Positions 50,775-59,129 of a stretch of 64,000 nt of DNA are shown here, one piece after another. The stretch's first letter is position 1; each line of letters begins with the position of its first letter. This DNA comes from an uncultured Oscillospiraceae bacterium (lineage in GTDB: Bacteria; Bacillota; Clostridia; Oscillospirales; Oscillospiraceae). The translations under genes were made by a program, and so were the position numbers. The notes under the pieces are model-generated. The model did no database searches. It was not told where the DNA came from and saw only the letters and a program-made list of their open reading frames with translations. The stretch is taken from NCBI GenBank assembly GCA_910584285.1, contig CAJTYK010000007.1, forward strand, positions 1-64,000, written 5' to 3'.

Positions 50775-51010
50775 ACACCACATAGCATGCGCTTCTTCAA
50801 CGAACCGTGCCACATCATTTTTAGTCAAAGAAAGTGTGTTGGAGAAATCCGTCGAGACTTTATATCTGGATAAAAGTTCATTCCTATGCTGTACAATAGT
50901 ATTATCGAAGCACCGTCAACAGTTTGCGCTGCGGCGATACCCTTAAAAGCAGACGGGGGAAATTTTGTCCTACTGTAATTACAGGGGCCCTGTGTTGCCT
51001 CAACATTTTG
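50775..51010. other. AT-richer relic DNA without an intact gene
   Basis: This stretch is much less GC-rich than its surroundings. On the minus strand, adjacent frames give peptides such as LSLTKNDVARFVEEAHAMWC and SIILLYSIGMNFYPD that look protein-like. They are broken by stops and a frame change. It is probably debris of a lost horizontally acquired gene; no family is recognised. Confidence 0.4.
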
Positions 51011-51017
51011 TCCCCGT

Positions 51018-51079
51018 TAAAAAAACGACACTCCTTTAAAATCTGCCTCATTTCCCAGTGTCCGGCGGTCTGCTATGAT
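51018..51079 (+). promoter_or_regulatory. Promoter of the sugar-uptake genes with conserved upstream box
   Basis: The -10 is TATGAT (51074-51079) with an extended TG; the -35 is poor. At 51018-51047 lies an A-rich run, GACACTCC and TAAAATCTGCC, a box repeated upstream of the phosphorylase gene at exactly the same distance from its -10. Confidence 0.6.
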
Positions 51080-51131
51080 AAACCCATCAAGCCGAGACCC
51101 ACTCGGACACATTTCGGAAGGAGCAGTAGAC

Positions 51132-52535
51132 ATGAAAAAGCTGACAGCAATGATTCTGGCCCTGCTGATGACCCTCTCCCTGGCGTCGTGCAGCAGCGCG
51201 GGCAACCCCGGCAATGACAACCCCGGCACCCCCACCCAGGGCGGCGGCAGCCAGCAGGGCGGCGACGAAAAGCAGGACGATATCGTCCTGTGGACTCTGT
51301 CCAACGACCTGAAGCAGTTCGCCGACCGCTACGAGGAGCAGACCGGCAACCATGTGGATGTGGTGGTGTTCGACTCCGCCGACTTCGAGACCAAGATCAT
51401 GCAGACCTTGGGGGCCAAGAGCAAAGACCTGGACGTGTTCGTAGGCGAGCCCCAGATGCTGCCCAACTTCTACGAGGCCGGCTTCTGCGCCGACTTGAGC
51501 GCCCTGGACAACGAGGTCAAAACCCGCCTGGTGGACTACACCTACGAGGCCGGCTGTGACGAGGACGGCGTGCTGCGCGCCATCAGCTATCAGGCCTGCC
51601 CCGGCTCCGTGATCTACCGCCGCGACCTGGCCAAGGAGGTCTTTGGCACCGACGACCCCGACGAGATCGCCAAGCACTTCTCCTCCTTTGAGGAGATCGA
51701 GAAGACCGCCGATACCCTCCAGGCCAAGGGCTACTGCGTCTTCGGCGATGAGGGCGCCCTGCGCTGGTTCTCCAACCGGGATCCCTGGGTAAAGGACGGC
51801 CAGATCATCATCAACCAGGATCGCCTGGACTACATGGACTGCGCCACCCACCTCTATCAGAACGACCAGGTCGCCTATGCCCTGGAGTGGTCCGCCCCCT
51901 GGTACGCCTCCATGGCCGGCCCCCTGCCCAAGATCAGCGAGGCGCAGAGCGGCGACGTCTGGGGCATGGACAAGGATCAGCTGATCAACGAGGGCGCCGC
52001 CGGCGGCGAGGGCATCACCCAGGTGTTCTCCTACGTCATGCCCTCCTGGGGCGCGCTCATCGTCCGCGACAACGCCGAGGGCAACAAGGGTAACTTTGGT
52101 GTCTGCTCCGGCCCGTGCTCCTTCTTCGGCGGCGGCACCTTCCTCACCGTCAACGAGTTCAGCCAACACAAGGAGGCCGCCCAGAAGTTCATCGAGTTCT
52201 GCACCCTGAACGACGAGACCAGCCAGTGGTGGCTGGAGGCCTCCAACGGCGACGTGGTGAACAACAAGGCCGTGCTGGAGAACAACAAGGACTATCAGAA
52301 CGAGTCCTTCGGTAACCAGAATACCTACGCCTTCTATCTCGCCGAGATGGAGAAGATCGACTTCAACCTCACCGGCTATGACGACGCCTGCAAGGACGCT
52401 TGGGGCAAGGCCATCACCGCCGTGAAGAAGGGCGAGCAGACCAAGGAGCAGGCCGTGCAGGAGTTCTACCAGAATGTCATCACCCAGTTCCCCGAGCTGT
52501 CCGTCCCCGCGGACTCCCCCTACTACAACGGCTGA
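51132..52535 (+). CDS. ABC sugar transporter substrate-binding lipoprotein
   Basis: The 467-aa protein has a lipoprotein signal (MKKLTAMILALLMTLSLASC, Cys20 lipidated) followed by a Gly/Gln/Asn-rich linker. A type 1 solute-binding fold comes next (DIVLWTLSNDLKQFADRYEEQ, with later SISYQACPGS-like and WGALIV segments). It captures an oligosaccharide outside the cell for the two permeases that follow. It is intact, unlike most of its neighbours. AAGGAGC precedes the ATG; the alternative start at 51075 is inside the promoter region. Confidence 0.9.
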   Translation: MKKLTAMILALLMTLSLASCSSAGNPGNDNPGTPTQGGGSQQGGDEKQDDIVLWTLSNDLKQFADRYEEQTGNHVDVVVFDSADFETKIMQTLGAKSKDLDVFVGEPQMLPNFYEAGFCADLSALDNEVKTRLVDYTYEAGCDEDGVLRAISYQACPGSVIYRRDLAKEVFGTDDPDEIAKHFSSFEEIEKTADTLQAKGYCVFGDEGALRWFSNRDPWVKDGQIIINQDRLDYMDCATHLYQNDQVAYALEWSAPWYASMAGPLPKISEAQSGDVWGMDKDQLINEGAAGGEGITQVFSYVMPSWGALIVRDNAEGNKGNFGVCSGPCSFFGGGTFLTVNEFSQHKEAAQKFIEFCTLNDETSQWWLEASNGDVVNNKAVLENNKDYQNESFGNQNTYAFYLAEMEKIDFNLTGYDDACKDAWGKAITAVKKGEQTKEQAVQEFYQNVITQFPELSVPADSPYYNG

Positions 52536-52565
52536 GCCGCGATCAATTCTAACGGATTCCTCAAT

Positions 52566-52602
52566 GCGCCCGGGGCGGAGCGGATCGCTCCACCCCGGGC
52601 GC
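52566..52602 (+). terminator. Intercistronic hairpin after the binding protein
   Basis: A long stem (GCGCCCGGGG, then GGAGCG, loop GAT, and the complements with one bulge) with no T-run. Such hairpins usually raise binding-protein levels over permease levels. Confidence 0.6.
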
Positions 52603-52635
52603 GTTCAAAATTGGGAAAAGAAAGGTGGAGCGTCC

Positions 52636-53199
52636 ATGGCAGTTCCGGCGACGGCGAGTGAGCGGCGGGCGGTCAAGTCCCCAAAGGGTGGTCTGGAGCG
52701 GCGCAACCGCTACGGCATCCTGTTTTGCCTGCCCTTTGTCCTCGCGTTTTTGGTATTCAATATCTACCCCGTATTCCGCACCCTCCAGATGAGCTTTATG
52801 AACTACAAGGGGTTCGGCAAGGAGACCTTCGTCTGGTTTGACAACTATGTCCGGGCGTTCAAGGATCCCCTGTTCCGGGACGCCTTTGGCAACACGCTGA
52901 AGATGTGGGGCGTGAACATTGTCCTCCAGCTGGGTCTGGCCCTGCTGCGGCCCATCATGCTGTACGTGGCGGTCACCAGCCTCATCGGCGGTTTGCAGCT
53001 GTTCGACCTGCCCTACCTGCTGTCCGGCACCAAGGGCGAACCGGGCCGGGCGCTGTACACGTCGGTATTCTACATTTACACCACCGCCTTTACCAATCAC
53101 CAGATGGGGTACGCCGCCGCACTGGCCTTTGTGCTGTTCCTGATCATCGCGGTGTTCTGCGGCATCGCCTTCAAGCTGATGAACCAAAAGGAGGACTGA
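52636..53199 (+). pseudogene. MalF-type sugar permease with large in-frame internal deletion
   Basis: The frame is open for 187 aa, but MalF-type permeases have about 290. The N-terminal helix (YGILFCLPFVLAFLVFNIYPVFRTL) and NTLKMWGVNIVLQLGLALL are followed directly by RPIMLYVAVTSLIGGLQLFD. In intact relatives about 100 residues, including the cytoplasmic EAA loop that docks the ATPase, separate these. The junction (around 52945, CTGGCCCTGCTG|CGGCCC) is consistent with recombination at short CCCTGCTG repeats. Without the EAA loop the transporter should not couple to ATP hydrolysis. A GTGGAG ribosome site remains. Confidence 0.8.
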
Positions 53200-53202
53200 C
53201 GG

Positions 53203-54037
53203 ATGGACGCGAAATCCAAAAGCATCAAGGCGCTGCTCTACCTGTTTCTGATCCTGCTCTCCACGCTGTGCTTCACCCCCTTTTGGCTGATGATCGTCAA
53301 CGCCACCCGCACGGGCAACGAGATCATGACCGGCTTCTCCCTGCTGCCCGGCGGCAGTCTGGCGGAGAACTGGCGGATCGTCAGCGAAAACCTGAATCTG
53401 GGCCGGGGCTTTCTGAACAGCCTGTTCCTGGCGGTGTGCAATACGGCGCTGGTGAGCTACTTCTCCGCCCTCACCGCCTACGGGCTGGCCTACTATAAAT
53501 TCAAGGGCGCCAAGGTCATTTTCACCGCCCTGCTCATCTTCATGATGGTGCCCTCCCAGCTGAGTATGCTGGGCTTCTACGACCTGGTGAACCAGATGGG
53601 CCTCATCGACACCTACTGGCCCCTGATCCTGCCCTCCATCGCCAGCCCGGCCACGGTGTTCTTCCTGCGGCAGTACATTCTCTCCGTCATGCCCAAGGCC
53701 ATCCTGGAGGCCCCCCCGCATCGACGGGGCCAGCGAGTTCAAGATCTTCCACAAGATCGTCCTGCCCATCATGGCCCCCGGCATCGCCACCATGGCCATC
53801 GGCGCGTTCATCGGCAGCTGGAACAATTACCTGATCCCCATGCTGATCATCAATACGCCGGCAAAGCGACCCCTGCCCGTGATGGTGGCGGAGCTGTCCG
53901 CCGTGCGGGACATCACCACCAACATGGGCGCCACCTATCTGGTGGTGGCCATCTCCGCGGTGCCCATTATGATCGCCTTCTGCTTCTTCTCCAAGTACAT
54001 CATCAGCGGCATTTCCGCCGGCAGCGTCAAGGAGTAA
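53203..54037 (+). pseudogene. MalG-type sugar permease with +1 frameshift
   Basis: The frame runs normally from MDAKSKSIKALLYLF through FFLRQYILSVMPKAILEA. It then meets a run of seven C (53711-53717). Removing one C restores PRIDGASEFKIFHKIVLPIM, the EAA loop, and the C-terminal half ending GISAGSVKE. The repaired protein is 277 aa, normal for the family. No ATPase gene is present; CUT1 transporters commonly share an MsmX-type ATPase. Confidence 0.85.
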
Positions 54038-54042
54038 GAAGC

Positions 54043-54062
54043 CCCCGCCCCTCGGGGCGGGG
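54043..54062. terminator. Short GC hairpin after the permease
   Basis: CCCCGCCC(C) pairs with (G)GGGCGGGG; there is no T-run. It separates the permease end from the ghost permease terminus. Confidence 0.4.
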
Positions 54063-54080
54063 ACAGATGCACACGAATGC

Positions 54081-54110
54081 GGCATTTCTGCGGGCAGTGT
54101 GAAAGAATAA
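54081..54110 (+). pseudogene. Ghost C-terminus of a second permease gene
   Basis: The last ten codons here spell GISAGSVKE-stop, identical in protein to the permease end at 54008-54037. The DNA differs at seven positions, all third codon bases. This is the conserved end of a paralogous permease whose body has been lost. Confidence 0.7.
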
Positions 54111-54174
54111 GGTTGTCATCCCCCTGACCGATATGATATGCTGGACACAAAGCAGATGACGGGAGGCCTTTGGG

Positions 54175-55754
54175 ATGAAACGGCTGATTTCCTCACTTTT
54201 GTGTTTGACGATACTTCTCGGCTCAGCCGGGTGCGCGGTGTCCGCGCCCCCGGCCGAGTCCGGTTCCGGTGAAACGGAACCGGTGACCCTGGACTGGTAC
54301 GTCAATTACAGCTGGTACAACACCCCCTGGGGCGGTAATGCGGTGAGTGAAGCCATCACGGAGAAAACTGGGGTAGACATCCGCTTCATCTCCCCGGACG
54401 GCAGCGAGTCGGAGACGCTGGACGCTCTCATCGCCGGGGGCAGCCTGCCCGACCTGGTGACTTTAGGCTGTGGGAGACCCAGCTCACCGAGATCGTGGAC
54501 GGAGGTATGGCCTACCCTCTGAATGAGCTGGCCAACCAGTACGACCTGTCCTTCTGGACGGTGGCCGACCAGCGGCGGCTGGCCTGGTACGCCCGGCCGG
54601 ACGGCAATACCTGCTGCTACCCCAACTCGTCCTACGCTCCGGAGGACTACCGGGGGGAGAACCGCATCGGCTCCAACCAGACCTTCCTGGTACGCCAGGA
54701 CATCTACGAGGCCATCGGCTCCCCGGATATGACCACCCCGGAGGGCTTCGCGGACGCGGTGCGCGCGGCGGCGGAGCGCTTCCCCACCGTGGACGGCAAG
54801 CCCCTGATCCCCATCGGCGCCCACGAGTTCACCAACCGGGGGTGCGACTCCTTCGACCTGTTCCTCATGAACTTCCTGGCCATCCCCTACGAGAAGGACG
54901 GCCGGTTCTATGACCGCTACACCGACCCGGAGTACAAGCGCTGGCTGGCCATGTTCCGCCAGCTGGGGGAGGAGGGCCTGCTGGCCAACGACATCTTCAT
55001 CGACAAGCGGGCCCAGATGGAGGAAAAGCTGGCCCAGGGGCGCTACTTCTGTATGATCTACCAGCGCACCGACCTGGCGGAGCAGCAGCGCGCCCTCTAT
55101 GAAAAGGATCCGGGGGGCGCCTATATCGCCATCGACGGCCCCCGCAACGCCAACGGCGATCCCCACACCCTCCCCGGTACCAGCATCAACGGCTGGACGG
55201 TGACCCTCATCTCCAAAAACTGCGCTCACCCAGACAAGGCCATCCAGCTGATGAGCTTCCTCATGGGGGAGGAGGGGCAGAAGCTCATCGCCCTGGGCAT
55301 TGAGGGGGAGCACTACCAGATGGTGGACGGCCGGGCGGAGCTCACCGAGGAGGTCAAGCGGCTCATGCGGGAGGACTACCCCGCCTACGTGGCCCAGGTG
55401 GGGGCGGACGACACCTATTGGATGCTCCAGGACAACCGGATGCAGGCCCGGTGGAAACCACTGGACGACCCCGCCCTGCGACAGATGGAGGAGTGGACGT
55501 ACCCCTACACTGTCTACACCGGGCAATACGATGTATCCTTTACCCCCGGCAGCGAGGCGGACGCGGCGGACAAGCGCCTCACCGCCATTCACGGGGAGAT
55601 GCTGCCCCAGCTGCTACTGGCCCCCACCCAGGAGGAGTTCGAGTGGCAGTGGGAGCTGTACGTTTCCCTCCGGGAATCCAACGGCCTGGAGTTGGTGCTG
55701 GAGGAGAGCACCCGGCAGATGAACGAGGCCAAGGCCAGGCTGGGCCTGTCCTGA
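54175..55754 (+). pseudogene. Large solute-binding lipoprotein with -1 frameshift
   Basis: The start MKRLISSLLCLTILLGSAGC is a lipoprotein signal (Cys20). The frame breaks near 54466-54468: one missing base in TTAGGCTG separates DALIAGGSLPDLVTLG from LWETQLTEIVDGGMAYPLNE. Repair gives 526 aa, the size of LplA/YesO-like binding proteins that work with YesM/YesN pairs. The rest is intact (C-terminal TRQMNEAKARLGLS). GGGAGG precedes the ATG. It probably served the lost permease pair whose terminus lies just upstream. Confidence 0.85.
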
Positions 55755-55769
55755 GCGGGGGGGCGCGCC

Positions 55770-57551
55770 ATGAGAAACTGGTTTTCCCGCCTGAAGCTCA
55801 GCCGTCAGCTGGCGCTGGTGAGCTGCCTGTTCCTGCTGGTACCCATGCTTCTGCTGTGCTACACGGTGCTGCGGGGGCAGCACAACACCACCATCCAGTC
55901 CCGGCTCCGGGAGGCACAGGATCGCTGCGCCCAGGCCCAGGCCCAAATCCAGCGGACGGCGGAGCTGTGCAATATGTCCACCCAGGTGTTTCTGAACACC
56001 CCCGCTCTGGTGGAGCATCTGCACCGGCTGAAGCTGGGTGCGCCACCGGAGGCGGCGGAGCTGCTGGAGTTCTACCGAACTGACGTATCCAGCCTGGAGA
56101 AGATCACCCTGAGCAACCCGGATCTCTATCAGATCCGGGTGTACGCCGAGGCGGACGGTATCAACGAGATGATCCCCATCCTCTACAGCCGGGGCCGAAT
56201 GGAGCGGATGCCCTGGGCCGGGGAGGAGCTGGTCTCCGGCTCCTGGCACCTGGATTTTAACGACCAGCTTTTTGACAACTACCCTGTGACGCCCCACATC
56301 ATGAGCCTGGTCACTGCCATTACCGCCAGCACCACCTCCGCCCAGGAGCGGGTGGGCGTGCTGGAGGTGGCGGTGCGCATGGACGAGGTGCTGCCCGAGC
56401 TGTTTGATCCCCGGCCCAGCGGCTGGATGGTGCTGGTGGATGGGGAGGGCGCCCTGCTGGCGGGGGAGGCCCCGGTGGGGGCGGAGGAGCTGGCCCGGCT
56501 GGCCCAGGTGCCCGACGGAACGGAGTATACCCTGGCCGGCCAGCGGGTGCTGGTGACCCAGGCCCCCCTCAAGGAGCTGGACTGCGTCTATCTCCAGGTC
56601 ACCGGCCTGTCCGACCTGTACCGTCTCCTGGCGCTCCAATTTCTCTCCCTGCTGGCGGTGCTGCTTGCTGCCTTCGCGGTGATGACCTGGGCGGTGTCCC
56701 TGCTCACCCGGCGCATCCTGCGGGGCTTTTACGGGGCCTTCGACGGCCTGCGCGCCTTTGCCAAGGGGGACATTGACGCCCGGGTGGAGACGGAGGGCCG
56801 GGGCGAGGTGGCCGACTTCGCCCGGGAGACCGGGCGGCTGCTGGATCAGCTGCGCCGGCTCATGCGGGACAATTTAGAGCGGGAGGGCCAGATCCAGCGC
56901 ACCGAGCTGCGGGCCCTCCAGAACCAGATCAACGCCCACTTCATCTACAACGTGCTGGAGGCCATCAAGATGATGGCGGAGATCGACGAGGAGTACGAGA
57001 TCGCCGACGCGGTGACCACCCTGGGCAAGCTGCTGCGCTACAGCATGAAGCTGGAGGGCGGCGGGGTGCGCCTGGAGCGGGAGCTGGACTACATCAGAAA
57101 CTACGTGGCGCTGATGAACCTGCGATTCGACTATGTGATCGGCCTGGAGATCGACATACCCTTGGAGCTGATGGGCCAGCCCATCCCCAAGGTGAGCCTC
57201 CAGCCCATTGTGGAGAACGCCGTCATCCACGGCGCGGCGGCGCTGGCCGCCGACAGCACCATCACCCTCACCGGGGTGTGCGACCGGGAGGAGGGCCGGT
57301 TCACCATCCGCATCGCCGACCAGGGCCGGGGGATGGATCCGGAGGAGCTGGAGCGCCTGCGCCGGCAGATCGCCGGGGAGGAGCCCACCCGCTCCTCCTC
57401 CGGCAACGGCATCGGCCTGAAAAACGTGCAGGATCGCATCCAGATGGCTTACGGGCGGTCGTACGGCCTGCGGGTGGAGTCTCAGCCGGGGGGCGGTACC
57501 GCCGTCACCGTGACTTTCCCATTCCATGAAGCGACGGAGGGCAGCACATGA
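55770..57551 (+). CDS. YesM-type membrane sensor histidine kinase
   Basis: The 593-aa protein has two membrane helices (about 13-33 and 285-310) flanking an extracellular sensor of about 250 residues. A HAMP segment follows, then a His_kinase domain with LRALQNQINAHFIYNVLEAIK (the phospho-His; the usual Pro of NPHF is replaced by Ala). An HATPase domain has the N box PIVENAVIHGA and NGIGLKNVQDRI. It senses sugar or its binding protein outside and phosphorylates the adjacent regulator. It is one of the few intact genes in this locus; overlap with the regulator is 4 nt. Confidence 0.92.
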   Translation: MRNWFSRLKLSRQLALVSCLFLLVPMLLLCYTVLRGQHNTTIQSRLREAQDRCAQAQAQIQRTAELCNMSTQVFLNTPALVEHLHRLKLGAPPEAAELLEFYRTDVSSLEKITLSNPDLYQIRVYAEADGINEMIPILYSRGRMERMPWAGEELVSGSWHLDFNDQLFDNYPVTPHIMSLVTAITASTTSAQERVGVLEVAVRMDEVLPELFDPRPSGWMVLVDGEGALLAGEAPVGAEELARLAQVPDGTEYTLAGQRVLVTQAPLKELDCVYLQVTGLSDLYRLLALQFLSLLAVLLAAFAVMTWAVSLLTRRILRGFYGAFDGLRAFAKGDIDARVETEGRGEVADFARETGRLLDQLRRLMRDNLEREGQIQRTELRALQNQINAHFIYNVLEAIKMMAEIDEEYEIADAVTTLGKLLRYSMKLEGGGVRLERELDYIRNYVALMNLRFDYVIGLEIDIPLELMGQPIPKVSLQPIVENAVIHGAAALAADSTITLTGVCDREEGRFTIRIADQGRGMDPEELERLRRQIAGEEPTRSSSGNGIGLKNVQDRIQMAYGRSYGLRVESQPGGGTAVTVTFPFHEATEGST

Positions 57552-58980
57552 AAACAATCTTGATCGCTGAGGACGAAAAATTCATCCGCAAGGGCCTGGT
57601 CACCATGGTTCGGCGCTCCGGTGTCCCGGTGGAGACGATTTTAGAAGCGAGGGACGGGGAGGAGGCGCTGGAGCTTCTGCGCCAAAACCAGGTGGATCTG
57701 CTGATCACCGACATCCGGATGCCCAAAATGGACGGGATCAAGCTGGTCTCCCAGCTGGGAGAGCTGGATCACCAGCCCATGGTGCTGGTGATCAGCGGCT
57801 ACGACGACTTTTCCTACGCCGTGGAGATGCTGCGAAATGGCGTGTTCGACTACCTGCTCAAGCCGGTGGAGCGGGAGCGGCTGTTCGAGGTCTTGGAAAA
57901 GCTGGAGGACCAGTACCGCCAAAAGCAGGATCAGCAGAAGGAACAGGGGCAGCGGCTCCTGCGCACCCTGCGCCACCTGATGCTGGGCAGGACACCGGCA
58001 GCCCGGAGTGGCGGGAGCAGGCGGAGGGCTGCCGCGGCAGCTTTTTCCCTGGCCCCTATGTGGGCTTTTGTGCCGGGGACTGTCCCCGGCACCTACCGGA
58101 GGGCGTCCTCCGGATCCACGCCGTAGGCGCGGTCTTCTTCTACGCCGTGCCCCGGGAGGGCGCGGCGGAGCTGGCGGCCCTCCTGACCGTCCCGGTGGGG
58201 CGGGGCAGCGAACACACCGGGCCGGAGTCCCTCCACCTGTGCTACCAGCAGGCCCGCGCCGCCTGGCAGCGTTCCTTCTTCACTGGGGAGCCCTGCGGCG
58301 AGCTGCCGCCCCAGGCGTTCCAGCCCCTGGCGGTCTCGGTAGAGCAGCTCACCGGGCTGGCGGGTCTGTCCCAGGGGCAGGAGATCCTCCAGCTTCTGGG
58401 GAGCGAAGGGGCCCGGGCTGCCCGGGGTGAGGTTGACCCGGAGGAGGTCGCGGGGCTGTGCGCCCGGTTCGCCCAGCGGCTGGGGAAGGATTACAGCCAG
58501 TTCATGGGCGAGGGAGAGGAACCCCGCCGCTTCGCCGCCCTGTGGGACTTCCCCTGCTGGACGCAGTACCTGGACGCCCTGGGCCAGTGGCTGGACGGGT
58601 TCTGCGGCAGAACGGCCCAGGAGTTCGCCGACTATGAGAACAAGCAGAAGATCCGGCAGGCGGCCCAGTACATCCAGCAGCACTTCCGGGAGCCGCTGAG
58701 CATGACGGTGGTGTCCAACCACGTGTCCATGAACTACTCCCTGTTCAGCCTGCTGTTCAAGCAGTACACCGGGGTGAATTTCTCGGGCTACCTTCAGGAG
58801 CTGCGCATCAGCGAGGCCAAGCGCCTGCTGGAGGAGACCGACTGGCGTGTGAACGAGATCTGCCGCCGGGCGGGCTTTTCCGACGACAAGCATTTCCTCA
58901 AGGTGTTCAAGGCGGCAGTGGGCTTCTCCCCCACCGAGTACCGCCGTGCCAAGGCCCCCACCCGGAAGGATGGGGAATAA
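57548..58980 (+). pseudogene. YesN-type AraC response regulator with -1 frameshift
   Basis: The receiver domain (phospho-acceptor Asp55 in LLITDIRMPKMDG, Lys in YLLKPVE) is intact. Near 57990 the sequence GGCAGGACACC lacks one G, separating LRTLRHLMLGR from DTGSPEWREQAEG in the next frame. The remainder includes a middle domain and a C-terminal AraC helix-turn-helix pair (QQHFREPLSMTVVSNHVSMN and EICRRAGFSDDKHFLKVFK ... GFSPTEYR). Repaired length is 477 aa. An unrepaired product would be a receiver without DNA binding. Confidence 0.87.
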
Positions 58981-58982
58981 TA

Positions 58983-59032
58983 AGCAAAGGCCGCCCTTCG
59001 TCCGATGGCAGGACGGAGGGCGGCCTTTTGCT
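58983..59032. terminator. Strong bidirectional terminator after the regulator gene
   Basis: A stem of about 20 bp (AGCAAAGGCCGCCCT...CGTCC and complement, loop GATGGCA) with TTTTGC on the plus side. Confidence 0.85.
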
Positions 59033-59038
59033 TCCCTG

Positions 59039-59099
59039 TAAAAAATGACACCCCGCTAAAATCCGCCCGCTTTTCCGCCTGCCCGCATTCCGGTACAAT
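59039..59099 (+). promoter_or_regulatory. Promoter of the phosphorylase genes with conserved upstream box
   Basis: The -10 is TACAAT (59094-59099). The box at 59039-59067 has TAAAAAA, GACACCCC and TAAAATCCGCC and matches that at 51018-51047, with the same 26-bp gap between box and -10. It is probably the binding site of the AraC-type regulator encoded next to it. Confidence 0.65.
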
Positions 59100-59129
59100 A
59101 CAGGCAATACCCAAGGAAAGGCGGCGGAT

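Noticed and set aside
50586..50828. 80-codon minus-strand frame over the IS1182-like relic
   Set aside because: Only the first part looks protein-like; the rest is antisense to the transposase relic and a hairpin. No ribosome site.
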